64,000 nt of DNA from positions 124,001 through 188,000 of the forward strand of contig OW568861.1 in NCBI GenBank assembly GCA_938743325.2. The letters run 5' to 3'. The stretch is from Pycnococcus provasolii (taxonomy: Eukaryota > Chlorophyta > Pseudoscourfieldiophyceae > Pseudoscourfieldiales > Pycnococcaceae). The translations under genes were made by a program, and so were the position numbers. The notes under the pieces are model-generated. The model searched no databases. It saw nothing but the letters and a program-made list of their open reading frames with translations, and was not told the origin of the DNA. Of the stretch, positions 36,324 through 45,103 are shown in pieces (within the stretch, counting starts at the first letter, position 1; every line of letters starts with the position of its first letter).

Positions 36324-37418
36324 TCAACGCGTCGGAATAAAGTATAAAGGGACTGGCTGGAAAGGCTCGCTAAGGAACGGCTCGATGCCACGTCCGATGG
36401 GCACGACGGCGTAGTGATTCAGAACTGGATGGCTCGTGTAGTAGTGGACACGAATATGTTCGCTGTTGATGCTTTGCGCAATCTCTGGATGGAGCTGACA
36501 CAGGCGTCGGCAGTAGTTGAGAATCGCGGGAAAGTCTGTTCTGATTGCTCCTCCAGTTGCCTTAAAGTACACAGTGTACACGTCGTCGAAACGCGCCAAT
36601 GTGACGAATAGGCGAACATCAACTTCGGTGAGCGTGTCGCCAGCGACGTAAGGGCTGTCCGTGAGCAACTTCTCGAGGCGATTCAGACTTTCGTACAGAT
36701 TGTTGTACGCCTCCTCGTAAGCCTCCTGCGAGGTTGCGAAGCCACACTTGTACACGCCGTTGTTGATTCCGTCGTAGATCCACTCGTTCGCCTCGTCGAT
36801 TGCCGCACGCTTCGCTTCGGGATACAGGTCGAGGGACGTGTCGACGCCTTCGAGGTTGTCAAACTCGGTGTTCAGCATGCGTATGATCTCGGAGCTTTCG
36901 TTATTCACGATGACGCCAAGCTTCTTATCCCACAGGATGGGAACTGTGAACCGCACTTGCGCGGGAAACGCGCTTCGCTCTTCGTCGGTGAGCTTGCTCA
37001 AGGAGAGGTCGTACAGGTCTCGCACGAATTTGCAGTTGTTGACGGTGTCAGGCACGACATCTTTGCACGCAAACGACCCGAAACCTGACGGGCTTGTGAA
37101 CGGCGCATCTGACTCGCTTGCGAAAGCCCATCCGCAGTGCGTGTCTTCCGGGTCATCTGGTCTCGTTCTCTGCCACGTCGGGTGCACGACTGAGATGCTG
37201 AGGTGCTTTGGGGAGAGCTTTTTGAGCGCGGCGACGATGACGGCACGATTTGCCCACGGGCACGCGTGTGAGACGTAGAGGTGGTACCTCTGCGACTCAG
37301 GCGGGTGCTTGGCGTCTGGCTCGGACGAGACGCACTTGCGGAAGGGCGAGACTGTTCGTACGAAGGCGCCACGCTTGGAGACGTCAGCGAGCGCGGTGGA
37401 TCGGGCGGCGGTGGCCAT
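36324..37418 (-). CDS. Glutathionyl-hydroquinone reductase (Xi-class GST)
   Basis: The 364-aa product has the CPWA active site at Cys53 (YVSHACPWANRAVIVAALKKL), the hallmark of Xi-class enzymes (YqjG/ECM4), which reduce glutathionyl-hydroquinones. Downstream segments such as FTVPILWDKKLGVIVNNESSEIIRMLN and the C-terminal helical domain (NEWIYDGINNGVYKCGFA, LTEVDVRLFVTLARFD) match the family. The last 20 residues differ from the usual end. The ATG at 37418 was chosen because the upstream frame contains repetitive CTCGAGAC sequence. Confidence 0.93.
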   Translation of the reverse strand: MATAARSTALADVSKRGAFVRTVSPFRKCVSSEPDAKHPPESQRYHLYVSHACPWANRAVIVAALKKLSPKHLSISVVHPTWQRTRPDDPEDTHCGWAFASESDAPFTSPSGFGSFACKDVVPDTVNNCKFVRDLYDLSLSKLTDEERSAFPAQVRFTVPILWDKKLGVIVNNESSEIIRMLNTEFDNLEGVDTSLDLYPEAKRAAIDEANEWIYDGINNGVYKCGFATSQEAYEEAYNNLYESLNRLEKLLTDSPYVAGDTLTEVDVRLFVTLARFDDVYTVYFKATGGAIRTDFPAILNYCRRLCQLHPEIAQSINSEHIRVHYYTSHPVLNHYAVVPIGRGIEPFLSEPFQPVPLYFIPTR

Positions 37419-37793
37419 TGTAAGGTGGCGGAGGTGAGAATGACGGGTGGTCACACACGGGTGGATTAGGAGGGGCTTCACGAGACCAACCTCTCGAGAC
37501 AACCTCTCGAGACCAGTCAGCCAGTCGCGAGATGGATCATCTTGTGGCACACGTTGATGGCACCCATCATCCACAACAATTCCACAATTCGACAATTCGA
37601 CATCTTCACCGGCTCTTATCAGGCGTTCAGAAAGGTGGTCAAGAAGAAGCGCTGGCCGGCAAGCTCAACACCACTCAACATTTTATGCTTGGCAAGCCGG
37701 TGAATGGAGTGAATGGGAAAATGGTGCACGACTATCCTATGTAAGATACCTGTATTCGACGAAGTTAACTCTATTACATTGACATGCGCGATC
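37419..37793. other. 375-bp spacer with small tandem repeats
   Basis: No gene is seen. A perfect 13-bp tandem duplication (AACCTCTCGAGAC) occupies 37488-37513, and an ACAATTC repeat lies near 37575-37600. The left part should contain the promoter of the GST gene. Confidence 0.6.
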
Positions 37794-39002
37794 TTAGCCT
37801 TCAGCGTCGGCGTCATCATCAGCATTGCCAGTGACGCTCAACACACTCGCCGAGTACCGAATGCTCTTCTCGCGGAAGTAGCTATACGTGTTGTCAAAGT
37901 GCAGAACAAGCGTTCCTTTCGTGGGACAGGCCACCACACCCTCGTGCAAGCCATCCTCAGCCTTGTGCTTTCTCGGCTGCACCAACGTGAGCTCGCCTCC
38001 ATCTTCATCCTTGAGCACAACGGAAATCTCCACGCCTCGCTCTTCCACCTGAAGGCTGTACCCAACCTTGTCGCCGGCGTCCACTTCCAAATACACGTCA
38101 TGCTTGTCGCGCGCAGCCACCTTGCAGAGCGACATGCCGTCGCCTCCAACGCGGCACACGTTCTCGGTTTGGTCATTAGGAACTTCACTGATGCACCCAG
38201 GCTTGCACCGGCATCGTCCACCGAGAAATGTGGGCAGTGTGTCGAGGTTCACCACCTTGCTTGCAAATGGGCAGCGCGAAATGTCCTCCGTCAGCGTGCG
38301 GCCGGGGCAGATGGCGATTTTCGCGAGCATCTTCTTGCTTAATATAAGCTTGAAGGCGGAAAAGAGCGCGCTGAATAGACGCGGCACGTTGATAAGGACG
38401 CTGCGACCTAACAGCTGCGGATAGTACACCTCTGACATTTTGCTCACCTTTGCTAGGACTGCTCGAAAGCGCGGATCCTGGCCACTGACCAGGCTGACGT
38501 GGTTGAGGTCGTTGACGACGAGCATGCGGTGCATCGTCCCCGTCTCACGCGTGAGTCGGTCGCACGTTTGAAACCCTTGCTCGCGCTTCCACAGCATCCA
38601 CCGCACGACGTCCTCCTCCTTACATGCATCCATCAGAGCGACGGCGTTCGATATCCCGGCTCGAACGATGTAGAGCGGATTTCCTTCGTGGGTTGCGCCA
38701 TGGTATCCCGCGGCGACAAACCGCTCGATGGCGTTGAAGTCCTCATTTTTTGTCGCCGTGAGCCACGACGCATTCTCGCGCCTCCACTTGATTGTCTTGA
38801 TCAAATTGTCCGCGGTGACGTTCGGACCTTCCTTCATGTTGGAGAGCACGAATCGCAGCGCGAACGTTTCATCGTAGGGCCCTTCTTCTTTCAGGTCGTC
38901 GAGTGTGTTTGCGAGGGCCTTGGTCGCCATTGCGAGCGTTGCCGCTACTGCGTCGGCGTGTGTGGCGAGCAGACACACGACGTTCGCGACGTCGTTGGGC
39001 AT
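37794..39002 (-). CDS. Sec14/CRAL-TRIO-GOLD lipid-transfer protein
   Basis: This 402-aa protein has a CRAL-TRIO N-terminal region (ALRFVLSNMKEGPNVTADNLIKTIKWRREN), a lipid-binding lobe (about 100-240; VNDLNHVSLVSGQDPRFRAVL, EVYYPQLLGRSVLINVPRLF and LPTFLGGRCRC) and a C-terminal GOLD-type beta domain (about 280-390; VYLEVDAGDKVGYSLQVEERGVEISV, LVLHFDNTYSYFREKSIRYSASV). The order matches Sec14-GOLD/patellin proteins, which exchange phosphoinositides and act in membrane traffic. It is divergent from CLN3 across retroelement copy 2. Confidence 0.9.
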   Translation of the reverse strand: MPNDVANVVCLLATHADAVAATLAMATKALANTLDDLKEEGPYDETFALRFVLSNMKEGPNVTADNLIKTIKWRRENASWLTATKNEDFNAIERFVAAGYHGATHEGNPLYIVRAGISNAVALMDACKEEDVVRWMLWKREQGFQTCDRLTRETGTMHRMLVVNDLNHVSLVSGQDPRFRAVLAKVSKMSEVYYPQLLGRSVLINVPRLFSALFSAFKLILSKKMLAKIAICPGRTLTEDISRCPFASKVVNLDTLPTFLGGRCRCKPGCISEVPNDQTENVCRVGGDGMSLCKVAARDKHDVYLEVDAGDKVGYSLQVEERGVEISVVLKDEDGGELTLVQPRKHKAEDGLHEGVVACPTKGTLVLHFDNTYSYFREKSIRYSASVLSVTGNADDDADAEG

Positions 39003-39245
39003 GCTTGGAGGTCGGTAAGTTGTGGATAGATAGTATCGGACTCCGAGTCTACCAACACAGGGTGGAATGTACAGTAAAGTTTATGTGAGGTGGCACAGCA
39101 GCGGAACAGATTCGGCGGGATGGTTAGGGTTTTAGGGGGGGCCAGTATTGCCAATGAAGGTCATCTTTTACACAAACCGAAATTAAACCAAAAGTAGGTC
39201 TCCTGCTCCAAGTACCAACTATAGTCAACAGGGAGGGAGGGTGGG

Positions 39246-39423
39246 AGGTTGTTTGCGAAGCAAGCAACCAACAGCAAGAGTGGATACGCGCGCGCAGCCC
39301 TAAGGGAGAGGCCACTCGAGGGTCTCGAGAGGGGCCGTGACCCTCCTGGCGGCCGCCCAGAACCAGCAGCGCGAGCGACTCCCCCCAATCAAAAACCCCA
39401 ATTAAACAAGTAGAACTGAAGAT
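39246..39423 (-). repeat. Split direct repeat A2 of copy 2
   Basis: This second 178-bp copy lies between B1 and B2 at the 3' end of the element. Between it and B2 is a unique stretch of about 92 bp that is also present in copy 1. Confidence 0.9.
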
Positions 39424-39452
39424 TTTAGGGGGGGCCAGTATTGCCATCATAG

Positions 39453-39805
39453 TCACGTATCTCCACGAAGAGGAGAGACGAGTGTCACCAATCGTGACGC
39501 CAAATTGGCCAGCGGCGAGCTCCAAGGCGCGACAGGCGCGACAGGCACCTCCACAGGAGGCGGCGGCAAGCCGATGAGATGGCCAAAAAGGAAGCGGGCG
39601 GCGTCGTCAACGACGACACTGTTGTCGACGTAGTGAGTGCCGACCGCATGCGAGTTTGCAGCCCAGCCCGCGATGTAGTTTCGTCTATCGGGTGAGACGT
39701 TCATCGCGGTCACCGCGGACGCGAACCCAGAGCGAAAGCTCTTGGGCGCGTAGTGTCCGTTGGGCGGGGCTGCAGCTCCCACAGCTCGCAGCGCTACCGG
39801 CAGCC
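39453..39805 (-). pseudogene. Tyrosine recombinase C-terminal fragment plus element tail
   Basis: The frame contains HYAPKSFRSGFASAVTAMNV, then AGWAANSHAVGTHYVDNSV. The Arg, the Trp and the terminal Tyr follow the order of the catalytic C-terminus of tyrosine recombinases, with Trp at a position often occupied by His or Trp. The tail PPPPVEVPVAPVAPW...RGDT follows, as in copy 1. The N-terminal half of the recombinase and its first catalytic Arg are missing. Confidence 0.7.
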
Positions 39806-40065
39806 GGGTTCGACGGCAAAGAAAGCAGGGTTGGCTTGCCGCGACGCAGAATCCCAGCCGTAGGTAGCGACTCCGCGTGGCGAGCGTCCGGGTAGATGGC
39901 AGGCACCACGTAATCTAACGTGGGCTCGCCTCCTTCGTCGACAGCCTTCTTGCCTTTCTGCTCAGCTTCTGCAGCTGCGCGGCGCTCCTGTGCAAGCGTA
40001 ATCTCCAGCTGCAATATTTCGCGACGAGCTTCCAGAACCTCGAGTTCGTTCGGCGCGTCAGCCAT
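39806..40065 (-). pseudogene. Retroelement ORF1 (gag-like) fragment
   Basis: The frame matches the first 82 or so residues of the copy 1 protein at 2943-3761 with a handful of substitutions (for example Ala to Thr in EITLAQ). It then meets the deletion junction after the Leu-Pro-Ser-Asn-Pro segment and continues out of frame into the recombinase region. Confidence 0.8.
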
Positions 40066-40229
40066 TAATCAATCGATTAAGGATCTGCACAGTAAACTTC
40101 CAATCGAAGATTGCTGATGCCTAGATCTAAGCGTAGATACTTAGACCGTTTCGGTGTACAAACTACGTCCCTCGAAGACGCGTCCGACGTGTGTTCGACC
40201 TCCCACTACTCGTGTGTAGTGCGGCTGTT

Positions 40230-40407
40230 AGGTTGTTTGCGAAGCAAGCAACCAACAGCAAGAGTGGATACGCGCGCGCAGCCCTAAGGGAGAGGCCACT
40301 CGAGGGTCTCGAGAGGGGCCGTGACCCTCCTGGCGGCCGCCCAGAACCAGCAGCGCGAGCGACTCCCCCCAATCAAAAACCCCAATTAAACAAGTAGAAC
40401 TGAAGAT
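40230..40407 (-). repeat. Split direct repeat A1 of copy 2
   Basis: This 178-bp repeat is identical by eye to A2 at 39246-39423. It is 10 bp longer than the A repeats of copy 1, with differences clustered around the CTCGAG palindrome. Confidence 0.9.
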
Positions 40408-40430
40408 TAGGGTTAGGGTTAGGGTTAGGG
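40407..40430 (-). repeat. Telomere-type tract (TTAGGG x4) abutting copy 2
   Basis: Four TTAGGG units start at the last base of the element's A1 repeat. A further short GGTTAGGG lies at the opposite end (39122-39129), so the element appears to be inserted inside a telomere-type tract. Confidence 0.95.
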
Positions 40431-40437
40431 GTACTGT

Positions 40438-40488
40438 GCGCCCAAGGGGAATTAACATCTACTAGATGTTAACTCCCCTTGGTGCGCC
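40438..40488. repeat. Near-perfect palindrome, about 23-bp arms, 3-nt loop
   Basis: Arms 40438-40460 and 40464-40488 are reverse complements except for one mismatch and one inserted base. The structure lies between the telomere-type tract and the CLN3 start codon, 55 bp upstream of the ATG. It could extrude as a cruciform or form a strong hairpin in a 5' UTR. Confidence 0.85.
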
Positions 40489-40542
40489 ACCCTGGAGTTG
40501 GGCGTGTTCCAACCTCACTGTTGTCACTCTTTGTGTCGTGCC

Positions 40543-41934
40543 ATGACGACGCGCCTCCCGTCGCAGCGCCACGCTCGGTCCTCCGCGGCGGGGACGGCTA
40601 TGGGTGGTGGTGCACAGGGAAACGACACGCGCCACGGCTCCACGGACAACCTGGCTGACCACGCAGAGAGGGAGAGAGAGGAAACGCCCCTGCTCGTCTT
40701 GAACGAAAGTGGGGAGGATGCGCCGGGCGACGCAGCCATCGCACAACGCAAACAGAAAGGATACTACGCCTACCTCGTGGGGTGGGCACTGTGCGGCCTG
40801 CTGAACAACACGCCGTACGTGCTCTTCCTCGCGGCGGCGGAGAGGCTTCTCACAGGAAAGTCCGGTGTCGTACTCATGTGCGACGTCGCGCCAAGCTTGG
40901 CCATCAAGGTGGTTGGAGGGGCGATTCTCTACTCTACGCCGTACTCGCCACGCATCGCCACCACAGCGCTGCTAGCAAGTGCAGCTCTTGCCGCTGTTGC
41001 GTACGCTCAAAATCCGACGCAGGCGCTTACCGGCGTCGCCGTGGCATCGCTCGCCAGCGGACTCGGCGAGTTTACATTTCTCGCGCTTGCCGGGCGTTGC
41101 TTCGCAGAGAATGCCGGCGGCGCGAAGGCTGAGTTTGCCGCCTGGGGCGCAGGAACGGGCGCTGCTGGCATCGCCGGAACTCTCATCTGGATCGTGGCCA
41201 CGCAGGTGATGAAATTGACGGCGCGTGCGACCATGCTCGTGGCCATGCCGCTTCCCTTGCTGCAGTACGTCGCCTTTGCGCACCTCGTGCGCCCCGTCGC
41301 CCTAGGAGGGAACAAGGCGGACGACGACGACGGAGACGACGCCGACGACGATGATTCGCCACTTTCGTGGCATGTACGGATGGACACGGCGCGTAAAATT
41401 TTCGTGCCATTTATCGGACCTCTGCTACTCGTGTACTTTGCGGAGTACAGCATCAACCAGGCGATGTACCTCCCCTTGGGTCTCGTCGCGCATCACGGCG
41501 ACGAGGCGCGCGCTTGCTCCATGTACCCTCGCCTGCAGCTCACATACCAGATTGGAGTGCTCATCAGCCGCAGCTCGCTCTTCCTCGTCGTGTGCCCGTA
41601 CCTGTGGCCGATGTCATTGTTGCAGGCGGCAAACTTCGCGATGGGAATGATGCAGATCATCAAGCTGCAATCGTCGGGATCGTTCGTGGTGTTGGCAACG
41701 TTTGTTTTTGCAGTTTGGGAAGGCATACTTGGCGGAGGCGTTTACGTGAATGCGATGAATGCGCTGGGCTTGTCGCTATCCCATTCGCGCAAGTTGCGCG
41801 AGTTTGCATTGAGCATCGTGGGATTGGGCGATACGACGGGCATTCTTCTGGCTGGCTTGCTATCGAGCTGGATGGAGCATTGGCTTCTTTCAAGTTATAT
41901 GGGTGCGGCAGCTTCACGATCTTTGAAGTGCTGA
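40543..41934 (+). CDS. CLN3: CLN3/battenin-family membrane protein
   Basis: The 463-aa product has about ten or eleven membrane segments and the family signatures GWALCGLLNNTPYVLFLAAAE near the N-terminus, ASGLGEFTFLALAG in the middle, FAEYSINQAMYLPLG and YQIGVLISRSSLFLV. CLN3 acts at lysosomes or vacuoles; its loss causes Batten disease in humans, and recent work links it to glycerophosphodiester export. An acidic Asp-rich loop (DDDDGDDADDDD) lies between the two halves. The ATG at 40543 is the first Met codon of the frame. Confidence 0.92.
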   Translation: MTTRLPSQRHARSSAAGTAMGGGAQGNDTRHGSTDNLADHAEREREETPLLVLNESGEDAPGDAAIAQRKQKGYYAYLVGWALCGLLNNTPYVLFLAAAERLLTGKSGVVLMCDVAPSLAIKVVGGAILYSTPYSPRIATTALLASAALAAVAYAQNPTQALTGVAVASLASGLGEFTFLALAGRCFAENAGGAKAEFAAWGAGTGAAGIAGTLIWIVATQVMKLTARATMLVAMPLPLLQYVAFAHLVRPVALGGNKADDDDGDDADDDDSPLSWHVRMDTARKIFVPFIGPLLLVYFAEYSINQAMYLPLGLVAHHGDEARACSMYPRLQLTYQIGVLISRSSLFLVVCPYLWPMSLLQAANFAMGMMQIIKLQSSGSFVVLATFVFAVWEGILGGGVYVNAMNALGLSLSHSRKLREFALSIVGLGDTTGILLAGLLSSWMEHWLLSSYMGAAASRSLKC

Positions 41935-42036
41935 TTGATTCATGTTCAAAGACTTTCTGCGGTAAACATTATTGGTACATTTTGTAACTTATTCATTCAT
42001 TCATTACTTACTTACTTTATTCATTCATACTTTCCT

Positions 42037-42693
42037 TCATTCGAAGTCATTCGCGTTCTTCGGCAAAGTTGAGCGAATCATAGACCATCCAATGACGTAC
42101 TTGAAGTCGCTCATGCCACCCTCAGAGGCGTACTGTCGTGTGGTTTCATGCCGGTTTATCAGCGCCGTGGCCTCGCCATACGGGCCTGTGCCATAGTCGT
42201 GCGCGACTTGGACAGCAACGCCGACCTTGCCGACGTTTGCGACGGCGAGGGCATCCGCAAGCTTGCGGACGAACTGCATGGCCTTGGCAACCTTGGCGTC
42301 AATGGCGTCGAGCTCGGCGTCGATTGGAAGAGCACCGTCGATCACTGCCGCAATCTCGCGCGAGAGATTGCCGCGCTGCATACTCGACCACGCCTTGTGG
42401 TTCGCCCTTTGTTCCAGGACTTTTGGGTCCGAAGAACTTGCGCCACCGGCGCCGTATATGTTGTAAGTCGCCTTCTTGACGCAAATCACGCAATCCAGCG
42501 CTGCAGGTGTCGACCTTCGGTATCTTTTGCAAGCGCGATACTTCTCACACTCATCGTTCTCTCGTTTGCAGTACTTGATGCTGCAGTACTTCGCTGTACC
42601 CGCGTCGTTTACAAACCATGTACTTGTATTGTACGCTCGCTCGCACGCACGACGAATTATTGCAAGACTTTCCTGGCTTGTCATGTTACTCAT
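42037..42693 (-). CDS. Hypothetical Cys-containing protein
   Basis: The 218-aa product starts MSNMTSQESLAIIRRACERAY. It contains a cysteine-rich stretch (CSIKYCKRENDECEKYRACKRYRR, then CVICVKKATY), followed by a helical region (DAELDAIDAKVAKAMQFVRKLADALAVA). No domain was recognised. The frame remains open upstream of the ATG to about 42984 without another Met, so a spliced upstream exon is possible. The region upstream contains GC-rich palindromic sequence and no clear second gene. Confidence 0.5.
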   Translation of the reverse strand: MSNMTSQESLAIIRRACERAYNTSTWFVNDAGTAKYCSIKYCKRENDECEKYRACKRYRRSTPAALDCVICVKKATYNIYGAGGASSSDPKVLEQRANHKAWSSMQRGNLSREIAAVIDGALPIDAELDAIDAKVAKAMQFVRKLADALAVANVGKVGVAVQVAHDYGTGPYGEATALINRHETTRQYASEGGMSDFKYVIGWSMIRSTLPKNANDFE

Positions 42694-43056
42694 GTCACTC
42701 TTTTTGTGCGCGTGGGCGAGGCTGAAGGCGGCGCGGTGGGCGCCAACGAGGATGAGCTGCCGCACACGATATGAGCGGTGATTATCTAGACTCCCGCCGC
42801 GGTGACGGCGCCATTGAACTTGATCCTTTTGGTTATGATCGGTTTTCGACCGGGATCCCCAAAGTCCCTTTTTTTGTAACCAAAGGTGGATCGATCTACA
42901 GCGGATCCCTGAATCTGGCTTTTTCCAGGGACTCACTTGACGAGTCCGTAGGGCGTAGGGGCCCCTCTTGAGAGAGACAACCAAGGTTTCAAGGAACGCA
43001 TAGGCTCCCTGCGCTGTAACCTTTTGGATCGCCCCCCTCGCGCCACTTTCTGCAGC
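42694..43056. other. 363-bp divergent spacer
   Basis: This lies between divergent genes and should hold both promoters. A GGACTC/GAGTCC hairpin with a 7-nt loop lies at 42929-42947. No telomere-type tract and no gene are seen. Confidence 0.5.
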
Positions 43057-44184
43057 ATGGGAAAGCCTTCACGCCGTCGTGACGGAGCTGGGAGCTCCGA
43101 TGCGGATGCCTCTGCCTCAGGCTCGTCTGGCCCAGGGTCGCTCTACAGCGCGTTCAAGGCGGGAGTCGGCAACCTCGACGACAACCAAATCTGGTTCATC
43201 AAGCTTTCAGCAGCATGTCTGGTGCTCTACCTAGTGGCGTTCCACACACCCGCGTGGGTTCTCAGACTCGTGTGGGGACTCATCATACTCGCGTACTTCA
43301 TACCGCACCTATACGCGTCGTTCGGATCCACGCAGAACCTCGCAACGCGGTACGCATCCACCGGTCCCGCCGTCGACAAGAAGTGGGCGTTCGTCAGTGG
43401 AGCGTCGAGCGGCATCGGACTGGCGATCGCCAAGAGCCTCGCGAACGACGGAATCAACGTCGTCATCGCCGCTATTCCAGACCAGCTGCTTGACGATGCG
43501 GTTGACCATCTCACGGCAGAGTACGGACCGAAGGGTGTTCACGTGCGCAAGTGTCCCGTGAACCTTGGAAAGGGCGACGGAAGCTACATGGACGAAATAG
43601 AGAAGTGCACCAGCGACATCGACGTGCAGCTCGTGTACAACAACGCAGGCTTCATTGTCACCGGCTTCTTCCACAAAACGCCGCTTGAAAAGTGGATGGC
43701 AAATCTCGAGTGCAACGCCACCGCGCAGGTGCGAATCACGTACCACTTCGTGACAAAGATGGTGGACAAGTCTCTGAAGGGCGCCGTCGTCTTCACGAGT
43801 TCCGCCGCCGCTTGCATGCCAAGCCCGTTCGCGTCCATCTACGGATCGTCCAAGGCGTTCCTCAGCGCGTTTGCGCAGAACATTGCAACGGAGCTGAAGC
43901 CGAAGGGCATTGACGTTTGCGTGATTCACCCATCGCCCGTGGCGAGTCGATTCTACGATAAGGCTGACAAGATTGACTTGATGGATTTCTTCAAGCAGTT
44001 CTCCGTGGAGGCTGACGAGCTGCCGAGCGAGTTTTCCAAGGCGGTGGGACGTTCCGTGTGGAAGGACGTGGGTCCCACCGCGATTATTTTCCGCTTCGTC
44101 AGCAAGCTCATCGACCTGAATTTCATGGGACTGCTCATGGGAGTGCTTGGAAAGCATTTGCCAGACTACAAGAGGTATGCGTGA
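43057..44184 (+). CDS. KCR: Very-long-chain 3-ketoacyl-CoA reductase (SDR, HSD17B12-like)
   Basis: This 375-aa short-chain dehydrogenase has N-terminal membrane segments (about 45-95), the cofactor motif GASSGIG (about 120), VYNNAGF and the catalytic YGSSK (about 268), preceded by a Ser-rich strand (VVFTSSAAACMPSPF). The arrangement matches ER-bound 3-ketoacyl-CoA reductases, which carry out the second step of fatty-acid elongation with NADPH; the related HSD17B12 and HSD17B3 share it. There is no clear dilysine ER signal at the C-terminus (DYKRYA). Confidence 0.88.
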   Translation: MGKPSRRRDGAGSSDADASASGSSGPGSLYSAFKAGVGNLDDNQIWFIKLSAACLVLYLVAFHTPAWVLRLVWGLIILAYFIPHLYASFGSTQNLATRYASTGPAVDKKWAFVSGASSGIGLAIAKSLANDGINVVIAAIPDQLLDDAVDHLTAEYGPKGVHVRKCPVNLGKGDGSYMDEIEKCTSDIDVQLVYNNAGFIVTGFFHKTPLEKWMANLECNATAQVRITYHFVTKMVDKSLKGAVVFTSSAAACMPSPFASIYGSSKAFLSAFAQNIATELKPKGIDVCVIHPSPVASRFYDKADKIDLMDFFKQFSVEADELPSEFSKAVGRSVWKDVGPTAIIFRFVSKLIDLNFMGLLMGVLGKHLPDYKRYA

Positions 44185-44428
44185 TGGATTTGATTTGTGA
44201 GGACGATTGGATGGTTGTGTGTTGAGAAGGACGCGGCGGCGGTACGGTGGTGGTGGTGGTGGTGGATTCTTTTGTGAACATTTCTTTTTTATTCCTTTTT
44301 TCTTTTTTCACAAAAAAATAGAGAATGACTCTTCTTTTTGTTACTGTTCAAATTTATTTTTTTTTGCATGGAAGAGAACCCTACTCCAACCCCAAAGCAA
44401 CATTCACCAAAAAAGGTTGTGGCGCTTT
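44185..44428. other. Convergent 3' region
   Basis: T- and A-rich low-complexity sequence including a (GGT)n run near 44243-44263 separates two convergent genes. No gene is seen. Confidence 0.5.
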
Positions 44429-45103
44429 TTACGGAGCGAACGTGTTCGCGAGCGAGGGCGAGGTGATGTTCACGTGGACCGGGTCGCTGACGTGCGCGGA
44501 CCAGTTGGCGATGGGTCCCTCCTTCGTGGCAATGGCCTGCACAATGAGTCCGAGCCACGCGCCCATGGCGAGGCGGCAGTGCTTGAGCTCCTTGATCTTG
44601 AGCTCCTCAAGGTCCTGCGACTCGGAGAGTCCGAGCGGGTCGAAGCGGCCTCCCGGGTTGACGTCTCCCACAGTCAGCTCCGGGAAGGGGTTCTCCACGA
44701 TACCCGTGCGGTAGCACTCCGCGAGTCCAACGGTGAAGATCTCGATGATGATGACGTTCCAGAAGGACGGGAAGCCGCTGCCCTCCGGCGCGAGCGGTCC
44801 GACGGCACCCGGGAAGACGAAGTTCGTGCACTCGTCCGGCGTGCAGAGCTCGCCAGCCTTGAACCACGGCACGCCCGTGCCCACCTCGGCGCTCCACGCT
44901 CCCGTGACTCCGAGCATGGCCCAGCGTCCGTGGATGATTTCGCGCTCGGCGTTCTTGGCGTCGCCGAACGGCACGATGGGCGACTCCTCGCCGGATCCGG
45001 GGTACGTTCCGAACTCGGGGAAGAGGTCGGCGCGGGCCGTCATGCGCGCGCGGCAGGAGGCGCGGGCCGTCGTGGGCTTAACGTTGAGCGTGCGTGCCAT
45101 CAT
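44429..45103 (-). CDS. Chlorophyll a/b-binding light-harvesting protein 1
   Basis: The 224-aa precursor has a short basic plastid transit peptide (MMARTLNVKPTTARASCRARMTARA). Helix 1 contains NAEREIIHGRWAMLGVTGAW, helix 2 is WNVIIIEIFTVGLAECYRTG, and helix 3 contains LKIKELKHCRLAMGAWLG; the Glu and Arg of helices 1 and 3 form the usual ion pairs that hold chlorophylls. The GDVNPGGRFDPLGL and GPIANWSAHVSDPVH segments are typical. The WFKAGELCTPDEC loop suggests an LHCI-like (Lhca) antenna, but the subgroup is not certain. It is divergently paired with a close paralogue at 45573. Confidence 0.95.
   Translation of the reverse strand: MMARTLNVKPTTARASCRARMTARADLFPEFGTYPGSGEESPIVPFGDAKNAEREIIHGRWAMLGVTGAWSAEVGTGVPWFKAGELCTPDECTNFVFPGAVGPLAPEGSGFPSFWNVIIIEIFTVGLAECYRTGIVENPFPELTVGDVNPGGRFDPLGLSESQDLEELKIKELKHCRLAMGAWLGLIVQAIATKEGPIANWSAHVSDPVHVNITSPSLANTFAP

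Larger units (their letters stand above)
39130..40407 (-). mobile_element. PAT/Kangaroo-like tyrosine-recombinase retroelement, copy 2 (internally deleted)
   Basis: This copy reads on the minus strand and shares ends with copy 1. A1 is 40230-40407, A2 is 39246-39423, B1 is 39423-39446 and B2 is 39130-39153. Its interior keeps the start of the gag-like frame, then a deletion junction near 39806, then the end of a tyrosine recombinase and the common tail. It has therefore lost the rest of gag and the whole RT and RNase H. The A1/A2 pair (178 bp each) looks identical. TTAGGG-type sequence abuts both ends: four units on the right and CCCTAACC on the left. A non-autonomous copy mobilised by proteins supplied elsewhere is the simplest reading. 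Confidence 0.85.

Noticed and set aside
40498-40542. Upstream extension of CLN3
   Set aside because: It would start at TTG; the first ATG is at 40543.
42930-42960. A CTTGACGAGTCCGTAGGG string reminiscent of a hammerhead ribozyme core
   Set aside because: The core should read CUGANGA and be followed by a GAAA segment; the C is absent and no GAAA or cleavage-site stem is found.
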